A stretch of 8,354 nt of DNA from Chthoniobacterales bacterium (lineage in GTDB: Bacteria > Verrucomicrobiota > Verrucomicrobiia > Chthoniobacterales > UBA10450). Of this stretch, positions 1-6,547 are shown piece after piece (the first letter of the stretch is position 1; every line of letters begins with the position of its first letter). Position numbers and translations under genes: made by a program. The stretch spans positions 1 to 8,354 of the forward strand of contig JACCXA010000081.1 of NCBI GenBank assembly GCA_013697365.1. The letters run 5' to 3'. The notes below the pieces were generated by a model, which was not told the origin of the DNA, made no database searches, and saw only the letters and a program-made list of their open reading frames with translations.

Positions 1-914
1 CCGTGACAGACACCAGCGGAAGCGACGGTGCTGACGACAACGCCACGGTCGTCATCACCGACTCCAAGCGCATGCCGGTGTGCGGGGTTTAGCAGATTGA
101 ACGTGCCGATCGACAGATCCATATAGCGGTCGTATCGACCATCCTTGATGTCTTCGAGAAAGTGTTTGATCACCGGTGTCGGGATCATGTAACCGACGTT
201 TTGCGCGACATCGCCGCTATAGCCTTGGAAAGCGACGCCCACGACTTTCCCATTTTGCATGACTGGTCCGCCGCTATTCCCCGGGTTGATTTGCGCGCTG
301 ATTTGAATCGCGAGGTGCTGGTCAATCGAGGAATGCGTGTAGAGCTGGAAGTCGATCCGTGAAACGATGCCGGTCGTGACTGACATGCGCTGTCCTCCGA
401 TCGGATAACCGTAGGCCGAGACGGTCGATTCCAGCTCGGGAATACCGCCGAAAGCGAGCGGCACCATGTTCTTGCTGGAATCCGGAGAGGCCACCTCGAT
501 GAGAGCCAGATCGCAATCATTTGCGACGAAAAGGACGCTGGCGGGATATTTGTTTGGATCGCCGTCCCGTTCCACCGTCAGATAGCGGCTGTTGCTTACG
601 ACGTGCGCGTTGGTCATGATGCGGGCGCCTTCGATCATGAAGCCCGCGCCTACTCCACGCTGAATTCCGCCGGAATTCCAGGGCGCCTTATAATCAGGCT
701 CCACATCCGTGGCGGTGATGCGGACCAGGCTTTTTTGAATGGGACCATTGGGGCGGCTGGGGACGGCAGGCGGTGCGACATTGCCTGCTGGCGGCGTAGC
801 AGCCGGGACGGAAGCGTTGGGGTCGGCTGCGACCGGCGGAGTGGCTTTTAGCTGCGCCCTCACTTCTCCGGCGCAAAAGAGCAGGAGTGAAAGAAAAATT
901 GCGCAGCGCATCAT
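1..914 (-). CDS. Secreted HtrA/Deg-type trypsin-like serine protease (S1C), C-terminus cut by the window edge
   Basis: The frame is open from the ATG at 914 to the window edge, giving 304 codons plus 2 bases with no stop, so the C-terminus is missing. Residues 1-20 look like a Sec signal peptide: Arg3, hydrophobic AIFLSLLLF, and probable cleavage after VRA. Cys14 does not sit in a proper lipobox. A Pro/Ala-rich linker (about 21-58) leads into a trypsin-fold domain (about 60-255) with an intact triad: His104 in TNAHVV, Asp135 in NDCDLAL and Ser214 in NPGNSGGPV. A PDZ-like segment begins around 265 (GVVVSTV at 291-297). The stretch GYPIGGQRMSVTTGIVSRI resembles the Deg9 branch more than classic DegP; this is from memory of the family. 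It should act in the periplasm or envelope on misfolded or specific proteins. The start lies 36 bases after the stop of the glycosyltransferase-like gene on the same strand, so it is probably the third gene of that operon. A second ATG follows directly at 911. There is no clear ribosome binding site. Confidence 0.9.
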   Translation of the reverse strand, partial: MMRCAIFLSLLLFCAGEVRAQLKATPPVAADPNASVPAATPPAGNVAPPAVPSRPNGPIQKSLVRITATDVEPDYKAPWNSGGIQRGVGAGFMIEGARIMTNAHVVSNSRYLTVERDGDPNKYPASVLFVANDCDLALIEVASPDSSKNMVPLAFGGIPELESTVSAYGYPIGGQRMSVTTGIVSRIDFQLYTHSSIDQHLAIQISAQINPGNSGGPVMQNGKVVGVAFQGYSGDVAQNVGYMIPTPVIKHFLEDIKDGRYDRYMDLSIGTFNLLNPAHRHALGVGDDDRGVVVSTVASAGVCH

Positions 915-950
915 CCGAAGTCCGGGAAGATGAAACAGATGACCCGGAAA

Positions 951-2123
951 TCAAATTCCGGCACGATCGAGGAGCGACCGAAGGACTTTGCCTGCCTCGA
1001 AGAATTCAACGGCCAGTTCGCGCGCGGCTTGGGAGTGCTTCCGGTAGTCGAGATTGATCATCTTCACCGCTTCCGCAATCTGGTCTAACGAGTCAAAAGC
1101 AAAGAGTCCATCGCCATCGCCGTAGTGTCGCGTAAAGCCGGTCTGCTGTGTGATGACGGGGCGTCCGGCTGCCAGATAGCAGGCACTGCGGTCGCTGAAC
1201 CAAGCTGTCTTGAGCCGCACATATTGGTCTTTCGCGACTGTGAATTCGCCTTTCGATCCTTGCACGTAAGCGCGGTAGCGCTGGTGACTGGCACTTAGGA
1301 ATTGCGGTGCGCGCAGGCGCCAGCCGTGCCGCTCAAAGCGACCTCGGGTTCGCCTGTTTTTGATCTCGGTGCTCAACTCAAATTCCTCGCCGGCCAGGCG
1401 CGGCGCCGCGATGAAGCGAAGGAACTCGCGCGACTTACTCCAAAGATATTTCTCTCCCCGCCAGGTCACGTCTTTCTGGCCGCTCGTGCTCCAATTTGCA
1501 ATGGAGGTGAAGACGGCGCCGCGTTTCGGCCCATGCTCCGTTTTCCAAAAGTCGGTCGCCACAGGCTGCCGTGTTGGCAGCCACTTCAAGCGTCGCGACG
1601 GCACTGGACAATTTCGCGTGCCCACGTTTTCCCCGAAGCTAAACAGAACGCGGTGGGCACGCAGATGCTCAAGCGTAAGGCGATCGCCTTGATCGGCTCT
1701 GATCTGTTCGAGCCCCGGATCGCTCTCGATGTAAATCAGGTGGTTGCTCACGAGCAGGTCATCATGCAACTCCTGCGCGCCACACAGGTTCAGAATTGCG
1801 TCGGCGTCTCGGTAAAGCTGTTGAAGTCTTGACCGCGACATTCCCGCGCCCGGATCGTCCGGCAGATAACGGGCACGGAAGGCCCAGCGGTCTTTGAAAT
1901 TGAATTCCTCCGCGAGTTTACCGAGCAGCTTGGCGGTATATCCAAATCCAAGATTCACTTCGCCTGCCACTGGATCATAGGGAAGACGCGCGGAATCTTC
2001 TACGTAGTACACGTCGTGCCCGAGACGTTGCAGGCCGACGATGTAATGGACGTGCTGCCAAATGACGCCGGCAATGGGGCACGTTCCCATGAAGCCCATC
2101 AGGATGATGCGCCTCCCTTTCAT
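951..2123 (-). CDS. Glycosyltransferase-like protein (probable GT-B fold)
   Basis: This 390-residue protein begins MKGRRIILMGFMGT, a first beta strand with a Gly-rich loop typical of the N-terminal Rossmann half of GT-B enzymes, followed by LQRLGHDVYYVED (31-43). The middle carries YIESDPG (131-137). The C-terminal half has FSDRSACYLAAGRPVITQQTGF (309-330, with the key run CYLAAGRPV), the usual place of the nucleotide-sugar site in group-1 transferases, and ends in helices seen in GT-B proteins. The sugar donor and acceptor cannot be read from the sequence. There is no signal peptide or membrane segment, so it is probably cytosolic. The start is uncertain. A GTG at 2195 overlaps the exporter's stop codon by four bases (GTGA) and would add 24 residues, but that extension is basic, Pro-rich and unlike the fold, so I chose the ATG at 2123. 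Neither start has a Shine-Dalgarno site. Context suggests it builds or modifies a glycoconjugate handled by the adjacent exporter; this is an inference. Confidence 0.8.
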   Translation of the reverse strand: MKGRRIILMGFMGTCPIAGVIWQHVHYIVGLQRLGHDVYYVEDSARLPYDPVAGEVNLGFGYTAKLLGKLAEEFNFKDRWAFRARYLPDDPGAGMSRSRLQQLYRDADAILNLCGAQELHDDLLVSNHLIYIESDPGLEQIRADQGDRLTLEHLRAHRVLFSFGENVGTRNCPVPSRRLKWLPTRQPVATDFWKTEHGPKRGAVFTSIANWSTSGQKDVTWRGEKYLWSKSREFLRFIAAPRLAGEEFELSTEIKNRRTRGRFERHGWRLRAPQFLSASHQRYRAYVQGSKGEFTVAKDQYVRLKTAWFSDRSACYLAAGRPVITQQTGFTRHYGDGDGLFAFDSLDQIAEAVKMINLDYRKHSQAARELAVEFFEAGKVLRSLLDRAGI

Positions 2124-2191
2124 CGGAAAACCAGGGGAGGGGAGACGGGCACGTTTTTGAGAATGAAGGCGGGATGATTCTCGATAGCCAG

Positions 2192-3958
2192 TCACCGCGG
2201 ATAATGGCCGGAGGCATAGAGCGCCGCGTATCGACCGCCACGCGAAATTAACTCCGAGCCGGTGCCCTGTTCAACCAGCCGGCCGTGCTCGAGCACCACA
2301 ATTCGGTCGACGCCGTGAATGGTTGCCAGCCGATGGGTCACAATCAACGTCGTGCGTCCACGCATCAGTTCTCTGATTGTTTCCATGATGGCAGCTTCCG
2401 TGGTTGGATCGAGGGCGGACGTCGGTTCGTCGAGCAGGAGGATGGGTGCGTCTTTCAAAAAAGCGCGCGCGATGCCGATCCGCTGGCGTTGGCCCACGCT
2501 TAGGTGTCCGCCGCGCTCTCCCACCAGGCTGTCATAGCCCTGCGGTAACCGAGAAATGAAGTCATCGGCTTGGGCACGCCGCGCAGCTTCCCGGATTTCC
2601 TCGTCCGTGGCTACGGGCCGGCCGTAAGCGATGTTCTCCCGCACCGTCGTGGAGAATAAAAGCGTCTCTTGCAGCACAAGGCCAATCTGCGCGCGCAGCG
2701 ATTTCTTTGTGACCTCGCGCAAATCGCGACCGTCCAGCGTAACACGCCCGCCGCTCGGATCGTAAAAGCGCGGGACGAGACTGAGCAGTGTGCTCTTTCC
2801 CGCACCCGTACCGCCGACGATTCCAATGATCTGATTCGGCTCAATCTCAAGGTCGACTTGCTCAAGGATCGGCTGACCCGGTGCATAGTGGAAATCCACC
2901 GCTTCAAACACGATCCCTCCCGCTGTCCCAGTCAGAGCGGCAGCGTTTGGCGCATCGGCCACATCAACCGCCCGATCGAGCACTTCGAAACAGCGCTGCG
3001 CTCCCGCCGCTGCTCCTTCCATGGCCCAGGTGGTGTAGGTGAGTGACTCAAGTGGCTGATAAAGCATCAGCAAATAGGCGCTAAAAACGAGCAGCGAACC
3101 CAGCGTCAACGTCCCTGCGAGAACATGCCGGGTTCCCACGTAATACATCGCAGCCGTCCCAAGCACCATGAGTGTGCTGATGACAAGAGTGCTGTTTACG
3201 TTCGTGAGAGTAAGTCGCAAATTAGCCTGCAGGCTAAGCTGGGCCTGGTCTTGAAACTGGCGAACCTCCCATTCTTCGCGCCCAAAGGCGTGGACCATGC
3301 GCACCGAAGTGAGGCCTTCCTGCGTCTGCGCGAGCAGGGCGCTGTCGCGTTCGTGGATCACGGTCGATTGACTGCGGATGCGTTGCGCGAAGAAATAGAT
3401 CGCGCCAACAATCACCGGGACGATGGCTAGCGAAAGCAAAGTCAATTTCCAATCGATCCCGACCATGACCACGAAGGTTCCGATCAGCGTTACGACCGAA
3501 CCGAAGATATTGGTGAAACCTTGATTGAAGATTGTCTGGATCGCTTGCGAATCATAGGCGACGCGAAAGCTGGAATCGCTCGAGCGTTGCGCGTCATGGA
3601 ACTTGAGGGAGAGCGATTGCAGGTAGGCATAAAGCTCAGTGCGCAGCTTTAGCAGCGCCTGGAGACCGATACGCACGAAGAGAATGTTGCTCGCCATGTT
3701 GAGCAGGCCCCAGAGCACCTGAATCAATACCAACGCAAGGCAGAGCAGGATGAGGAGAGCCTGCGGATCGAGAGTGAGAATTGATGACAGCCAGCCGCTC
3801 GGGATTGCCTTCTGCGGAATCAAGTAATCGACAATGATTTTGAAGGGCCAGGGCTTCAGCAGATTTAGCCCCACCCCGCAAAGCGTCAGCGCGAGTCCGA
3901 GGACCGTTTGGCCCAGGAAGGGCTGGTAGTAGCGGAGGACGCGGCGGTAAATCGACAT
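2192..3958 (-). CDS. ABC exporter, fused permease and ATPase (MsbA/type IV exporter family)
   Basis: This 588-residue half-transporter works as a dimer in the inner membrane, pumping a hydrophobic or lipid-linked substrate outward with ATP. The transmembrane domain covers about residues 1-320, with hydrophobic segments near 17-34, 67-90, 150-167, 171-191, 257-275 and 285-300. The nucleotide-binding domain covers about 345-585. It has Walker A GGTGAGKST (382-390, Lys388), Q-loop Gln430, signature LSVGQ (486-490, against the commoner LSGGQ), Walker B ILLLD with catalytic Glu511, D-loop SALD (514-517) and switch His542. All catalytic residues are present and the length is normal for the family. 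The ATG at 3958 is the only sensible start (MSIYRRVLRYYQPF, the usual opening of these exporters), although no Shine-Dalgarno site precedes it. It is the first gene of the leftward block, divergent from the DedA gene. The linked glycosyltransferase-like gene hints at a glycolipid or saccharide substrate, but the sequence alone does not fix it; MsbA itself is not claimed. Confidence 0.93.
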   Translation of the reverse strand: MSIYRRVLRYYQPFLGQTVLGLALTLCGVGLNLLKPWPFKIIVDYLIPQKAIPSGWLSSILTLDPQALLILLCLALVLIQVLWGLLNMASNILFVRIGLQALLKLRTELYAYLQSLSLKFHDAQRSSDSSFRVAYDSQAIQTIFNQGFTNIFGSVVTLIGTFVVMVGIDWKLTLLSLAIVPVIVGAIYFFAQRIRSQSTVIHERDSALLAQTQEGLTSVRMVHAFGREEWEVRQFQDQAQLSLQANLRLTLTNVNSTLVISTLMVLGTAAMYYVGTRHVLAGTLTLGSLLVFSAYLLMLYQPLESLTYTTWAMEGAAAGAQRCFEVLDRAVDVADAPNAAALTGTAGGIVFEAVDFHYAPGQPILEQVDLEIEPNQIIGIVGGTGAGKSTLLSLVPRFYDPSGGRVTLDGRDLREVTKKSLRAQIGLVLQETLLFSTTVRENIAYGRPVATDEEIREAARRAQADDFISRLPQGYDSLVGERGGHLSVGQRQRIGIARAFLKDAPILLLDEPTSALDPTTEAAIMETIRELMRGRTTLIVTHRLATIHGVDRIVVLEHGRLVEQGTGSELISRGGRYAALYASGHYPR

Positions 3959-4062
3959 GGAATTATGATTGCAGAGAGTCGATTTCCGATTGAACTACCG
4001 CGCGTCGCCGCGGGTTGCCGAGCAGGCTAATTCCGAAAGCGAAAACTTCCCAATCCCAAAAC

Positions 4063-4066
4063 GGAG
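4063..4066 (+). promoter_or_regulatory. Ribosome binding site GGAG that fixes the DedA start
   Basis: GGAG lies eight bases before the ATG at 4075. It supports that start over the in-frame TTG at 4015, which has no such site and would add 20 polar residues not expected in the family. It is the only well-placed Shine-Dalgarno motif I can find in the window. The rest of the 116-base divergent region (3959-4074) must hold promoters for both directions, but I see no convincing -35/-10 pair there. Confidence 0.6.
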
Positions 4067-4074
4067 CGCCCGTC

Positions 4075-4716
4075 ATGCACGAATTATTGCATCACTTGAT
4101 CGAAACTTGGTTCCAATGGGTTCAGGATTGGGGATACCTCGGTATCATCCTCTTGATGGCGATGGAGAGCTCCATCTTTCCCGTGCCGAGCGAAGTTGTA
4201 ATCCCGCCCGCCGCTTTCCTGGCGGCGCAAGGTCACCTGAATTTTACCGGTGTGGTGCTCGCGGGAACAGTTGGCTCCTATCTCGGATCGGCAATCACCT
4301 ACTGGGTCGCGCGCGCGCTCGGCCGACCGTTGATCATGCGCTACGGCAAATACTTCCTGATGGGTCCGGGGAAATTGGAACGTGCCGAGGCCTGGCTGGC
4401 CCGCTACGAAGCGGGCGGAGTGTTTTTTGCCCGCCTCTTGCCGGTCATCCGCCATTTGATTTCGATCCCGGCCGGCATCGTGCGGATGAATTTCACGATC
4501 TTCAGCGCGGTGACCATCACCGGTTCTGCGATCTGGTGTTACATCCTGGCCTACCTCGGCCGCAAAGCGCATCAGGTCCGTCCGGATCTGATTTCAAATC
4601 CGGAGGCGATGGTTTCCTTCATCAAATCACAATCGCTCTGGATCATTCTGATCATCGTCGTTTTCACCGTGCTTTACTTCATAGTAATGCGGCTCAGCGC
4701 GCGGCGGTCCGCCTGA
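4075..4716 (+). CDS. DedA-family integral membrane protein (SNARE-associated/VTT domain)
   Basis: The 213-residue protein belongs to the DedA family, whose members sit in the inner membrane and support lipid-carrier recycling (for example undecaprenyl phosphate or phosphatidylethanolamine flipping), proton-motive-force balance and envelope integrity. Family marks are visible. ESSIFPVPSE (31-40), with Glu31 and Glu40, is the acidic pair in the first re-entrant region. GSYLGSAITYWVARALGR (67-84) is the Gly-rich segment with YWxAR. FARLLPVIRHLISIPAG (118-134), with Arg120 and Arg126, is the pair of essential arginines known in E. coli DedA proteins. Hydrophobic segments lie near 21-36, 55-80, 115-133, 142-161 and 186-206. 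The tail is basic (RLSARRSA), which suits a cytoplasmic C-terminus. Length is typical. It is transcribed away from the exporter block and shares its upstream region, which fits a common envelope theme without proving co-regulation. The exact substrate is unknown. Confidence 0.93.
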   Translation: MHELLHHLIETWFQWVQDWGYLGIILLMAMESSIFPVPSEVVIPPAAFLAAQGHLNFTGVVLAGTVGSYLGSAITYWVARALGRPLIMRYGKYFLMGPGKLERAEAWLARYEAGGVFFARLLPVIRHLISIPAGIVRMNFTIFSAVTITGSAIWCYILAYLGRKAHQVRPDLISNPEAMVSFIKSQSLWIILIIVVFTVLYFIVMRLSARRSA

Positions 4717-4732
4717 CGCGACTGTCGAGTTC

Positions 4733-4748
4733 CTGACATAAGTGTCAG
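4733..4748. repeat. Short perfect inverted repeat after the DedA gene
   Basis: CTGACA and TGTCAG are separated by TAAG, 17 bases after the DedA stop codon. A six-base stem with a four-base loop could be a weak hairpin in the DedA 3' end or a small dyad for a regulator. No T-run follows on the plus strand, so it is not a standard intrinsic terminator. It may be chance. Confidence 0.35.
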
Positions 4749-4823
4749 TGCATCGCTGGGTAATTCTCGGGCCCCAAAGCAGGTAGAAATCCCAATGCCA
4801 TCCGCGGGGACTAAGATCGAACG

Positions 4824-4840
4824 TTGGCACCTCGTCTGCT
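4824..4840 (+). promoter_or_regulatory. Candidate sigma-54 (RpoN) promoter before the 60-residue ORF
   Basis: The site reads TTGGCAC, five bases, then CTGCT. Against the TGGCAC-N5-TTGCW consensus it differs at one position, and the essential GG (4826-4827) and GC (4838-4839) are at the required spacing. Transcription would begin near 4851, only about eight bases before the ATG at 4859, so the message would have almost no leader. Such promoters need an activator; no obvious enhancer dyad is seen apart from the inverted repeat at 4733-4748. The call rests on motif and location alone, and the short leader counts against it. Confidence 0.4.
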
Positions 4841-4858
4841 TTCTAAAACGGCACACCC

Positions 4859-5041
4859 ATGAAAAAGAATCAGCAAATCCTCAAGGCCCCGCAGACTCTC
4901 TCGCTCGGCGATCTCATTCTTGCCGTTAGTTCCTGCACCAAGAACACCAGAGAAACCGTCGCCGCCGTGGCGGATCTGCTTGGTAGCGGCCGGGTGCGGG
5001 TCGAGAGCAACGGGCGCTTTACCCGCGCGCGGGTTTGCTAG
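4859..5041 (+). CDS. Small conserved-looking protein of unknown function, 60 residues
   Basis: I cannot assign this to a named family. It starts MKKNQQILKAPQTLSLGDLI and is basic overall. Residues 15-43 (SLGDLILAVSSCTKNTRETVAAVADLLGS) can form two or three amphipathic helices. The end (GRVRVESNGRFTRARVC) looks like a beta hairpin with Arg-rich strands. Helices followed by a basic hairpin recall a minimal winged-helix DNA-binding protein, so a regulatory role is possible, but this is inference from shape only. There is no signal peptide or membrane segment; it has two cysteines (Cys26, Cys60). Support for a real gene comes from the ATG start, its placement in a 436-base gap between larger genes, the sigma-54-like site upstream and an intrinsic terminator starting 25 bases after its stop. 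No Shine-Dalgarno site is seen, but most genes here lack one. It appears to be a single-gene transcript. Confidence 0.7.
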   Translation: MKKNQQILKAPQTLSLGDLILAVSSCTKNTRETVAAVADLLGSGRVRVESNGRFTRARVC

Positions 5042-5065
5042 TCGTTCGCTTCTAATTTTCAGACC

Positions 5066-5107
5066 AAGCGTCGCCCCGGCTTCCCAGCTGGCGCGACGCT
5101 TTCTTTT
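5066..5107 (+). terminator. Strong intrinsic terminator after the 60-residue ORF
   Basis: A nine-base perfect stem (AAGCGTCGC, 5066-5074, with GCGACGCTT, 5093-5101) continues past one C/C mismatch into six further pairs (5076-5081 with 5086-5091, one of them G-U) closed by a TCCC loop. TTCTTTT follows at 5101-5107. The opposite strand has no matching T-run beyond the stem, so it works rightward and ends the transcript of the small gene, separating it from purB. Confidence 0.85.
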
Positions 5108-5115
5108 GTACAAAA

Positions 5116-5141
5116 CGCTTTCGCTTGAAAGCGCGCTTTTT
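5116..5141 (+). terminator. Second hairpin with T-run, directly upstream of purB
   Basis: CGCTTTC (5116-5122) and GAAAGCG (5127-5133) pair perfectly around a GCTT loop, followed by CGC and five T residues (5137-5141). This has the form of a weaker intrinsic terminator, with the T-run offset three bases from the stem. It ends only 11 bases before the purB start, so it is either a back-up terminator for the small gene, a leader attenuator for purB, or incidental structure inside the purB promoter. Confidence 0.5.
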
Positions 5142-5152
5142 ATCTTCGCCCG

Positions 5153-6454
5153 GTGATTGACCGCTATTCCCGGCCGGAGATGCGTGAACTCTGGTCGGAG
5201 TCACGCAAGTTCCAGATCTGGCTGGAAATCGAAACGCTGGCCTGCGAGGCCATGGCAGAACTCGGCCAGATTCCGCGAGCCGACGCAGAAGAAATCCGAA
5301 AACGCGCGCGGTTCTCCATCCCGGAGATCGCAGAGATCGAGCGACGCACAAATCACGACGTGATCGCGTTTCTCGAGAACGTGGCTGAGTCGGTGGGGCC
5401 CGCGGCCCGTTGGATGCACCAGGGGCTTACTTCTTCCGATGTGCTCGATACGACGCTCGCGGTGCAATTAACCGAGGCGTCCGGGCTTCTTGCCCAGGAT
5501 TTAAAGGCATTGCGGGAGGTCGTCGCCGAGAAGGCGCGCCGCTTCAAGATGACTCCGATGATCGGGCGAAGTCACGGCATCCATGCCGAGCCGATCACCT
5601 TTGGCCTGAAGTTGGCGCTGATGATTGACGAGTTCGGACGAGCCGAAGAACGGCAGGCGCAAACCACGGAACGAATCCGAGTGGGCAAGCTCAGTGGAGC
5701 TGTCGGCACGCACGCGCATCTGGACCCGGAGATCGAGCGCGCGGTTTGCGAGAAGCTTGGCCTTAAGGCGGCGACCCTGTCCACGCAGGTCATCCAACGC
5801 GACCGGCACGCGGAGTTCTGCACCACGCTGGCGATCATCGCTTCGAGCATCGATCGCTGGGCAACAGAGTTTCGCCATCTGCAACGCACCGAGGTGCTCG
5901 AGGTGGAGGAGTTCTTCGGAGAGGGACAGAAAGGCAGTTCGGCGATGCCGCACAAGCGGAATCCAATTACCGGCGAAAGGTTGAGTGGGCTCGCGCGCGT
6001 AATTCGAGGTTATGCCGTGACGGCGCTGGAAAACGTCGCGCTCTGGCACGAACGCGACATCAGCCATTCCAGTGCGGAGCGCATCATCCTGCCGGACTCC
6101 TGCATCCTGCTGAACTATATGCTGGTGAAATTGCGCGAGCTGGTCGACGGACTGCAGGTTTATCCCGGGCAGATGCAACGGAATCTCGACCGGACGAAAG
6201 GCCTCTACTTCAGCCAATCGATTTTGCTCGCCTTGACGCGAGCCGGAGCTGAGCGCAAAAGCGCCTACGAGGCGGTGCAACGAGCTGCCATGCGCACATG
6301 GAAAGGGGAGCGCTCATTCCTGGAAAACGCCCGGGAGGAAGAGGAAATTACGAAGCGGCTCCCCGCTGATGAGATCGAATCGCTCTGCTCGCTGGACGTT
6401 CACCTGCGACATGTGGACGAGACGTTCCGTGCGCTAGGGCTGTTGGGGAGCTGA
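5153..6454 (+). CDS. purB: Adenylosuccinate lyase
   Basis: PurB acts twice in purine synthesis: it splits SAICAR to AICAR plus fumarate, and adenylosuccinate to AMP plus fumarate. It is a cytosolic homotetramer of the fumarase/aspartase superfamily. The 433-residue length matches the short bacterial (Bacillus-type, about 431) form. Visible marks are the RYSRPEM start, TNHDV with His68, His89 in WMHQGLTSSD, the general-acid His141 in GRSHGIHAEP, and the superfamily signature SSAMPHKRNP (262-271), whose loop holds the catalytic serine. These histidines fall at the same numbers as in the Bacillus subtilis enzyme. The protein appears complete and active. The start is GTG at 5153; the next ATG (residue 10) would cut into the conserved opening. 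There is no Shine-Dalgarno site, and a hairpin with a T-run ends 11 bases upstream. No other purine gene is in the window. The glutaredoxin gene follows 93 bases later and may be co-transcribed. Confidence 0.97.
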   Translation: MIDRYSRPEMRELWSESRKFQIWLEIETLACEAMAELGQIPRADAEEIRKRARFSIPEIAEIERRTNHDVIAFLENVAESVGPAARWMHQGLTSSDVLDTTLAVQLTEASGLLAQDLKALREVVAEKARRFKMTPMIGRSHGIHAEPITFGLKLALMIDEFGRAEERQAQTTERIRVGKLSGAVGTHAHLDPEIERAVCEKLGLKAATLSTQVIQRDRHAEFCTTLAIIASSIDRWATEFRHLQRTEVLEVEEFFGEGQKGSSAMPHKRNPITGERLSGLARVIRGYAVTALENVALWHERDISHSSAERIILPDSCILLNYMLVKLRELVDGLQVYPGQMQRNLDRTKGLYFSQSILLALTRAGAERKSAYEAVQRAAMRTWKGERSFLENAREEEEITKRLPADEIESLCSLDVHLRHVDETFRALGLLGS

Positions 6455-6547
6455 TAGCTTCCCGATTTCAAAGTGGGGAAGGCGGCAGCTTTTCCCTACA
6501 ACAACGCGCCGCGCAGCCAACGTTCGCTTCATGCGCGATTTCTCAGC

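Noticed and set aside
663..679. Repeated GAATTC flanking CGCCG in the protease gene
   Set aside because: It lies in a coding region with intact reading frame, and a short dyad of this kind is expected by chance.
1302..1832. Plus-strand open frame of 176 codons inside the glycosyltransferase-like gene
   Set aside because: It is antisense to a coherent GT-B-like protein, and its translation shows no recognisable domain.
3969..4736. Plus-strand open frame of 255 codons covering the DedA gene in another frame
   Set aside because: The translation is His/Arg/Pro-rich with no membrane segments, whereas the overlapping DedA frame shows all the family motifs and a ribosome binding site.
4811..5113. 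Minus-strand open frame of 100 codons across the small gene and its terminator
   Set aside because: It would be coded through a strong plus-strand terminator hairpin and has no protein features; the 60-residue plus-strand frame fits the signals better.
5501..6280. Long minus-strand open frame (259 codons) antisense to purB
   Set aside because: It lies wholly inside the well-supported purB gene, its translation has no family features, and it is the usual by-product of GC-rich codon use on the opposite strand.
6458..6481. CTTCCC/GGGAAG inverted repeat after the purB stop
   Set aside because: The stem is only six bases with a 12-base loop and no T-run, so there is too little to call a terminator.
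6473..6547. N-terminal extension of the glutaredoxin from GTG 6473
   Set aside because: The added 25 residues are not glutaredoxin-like, and the ATG at 6548 gives the standard start just before the first beta strand.
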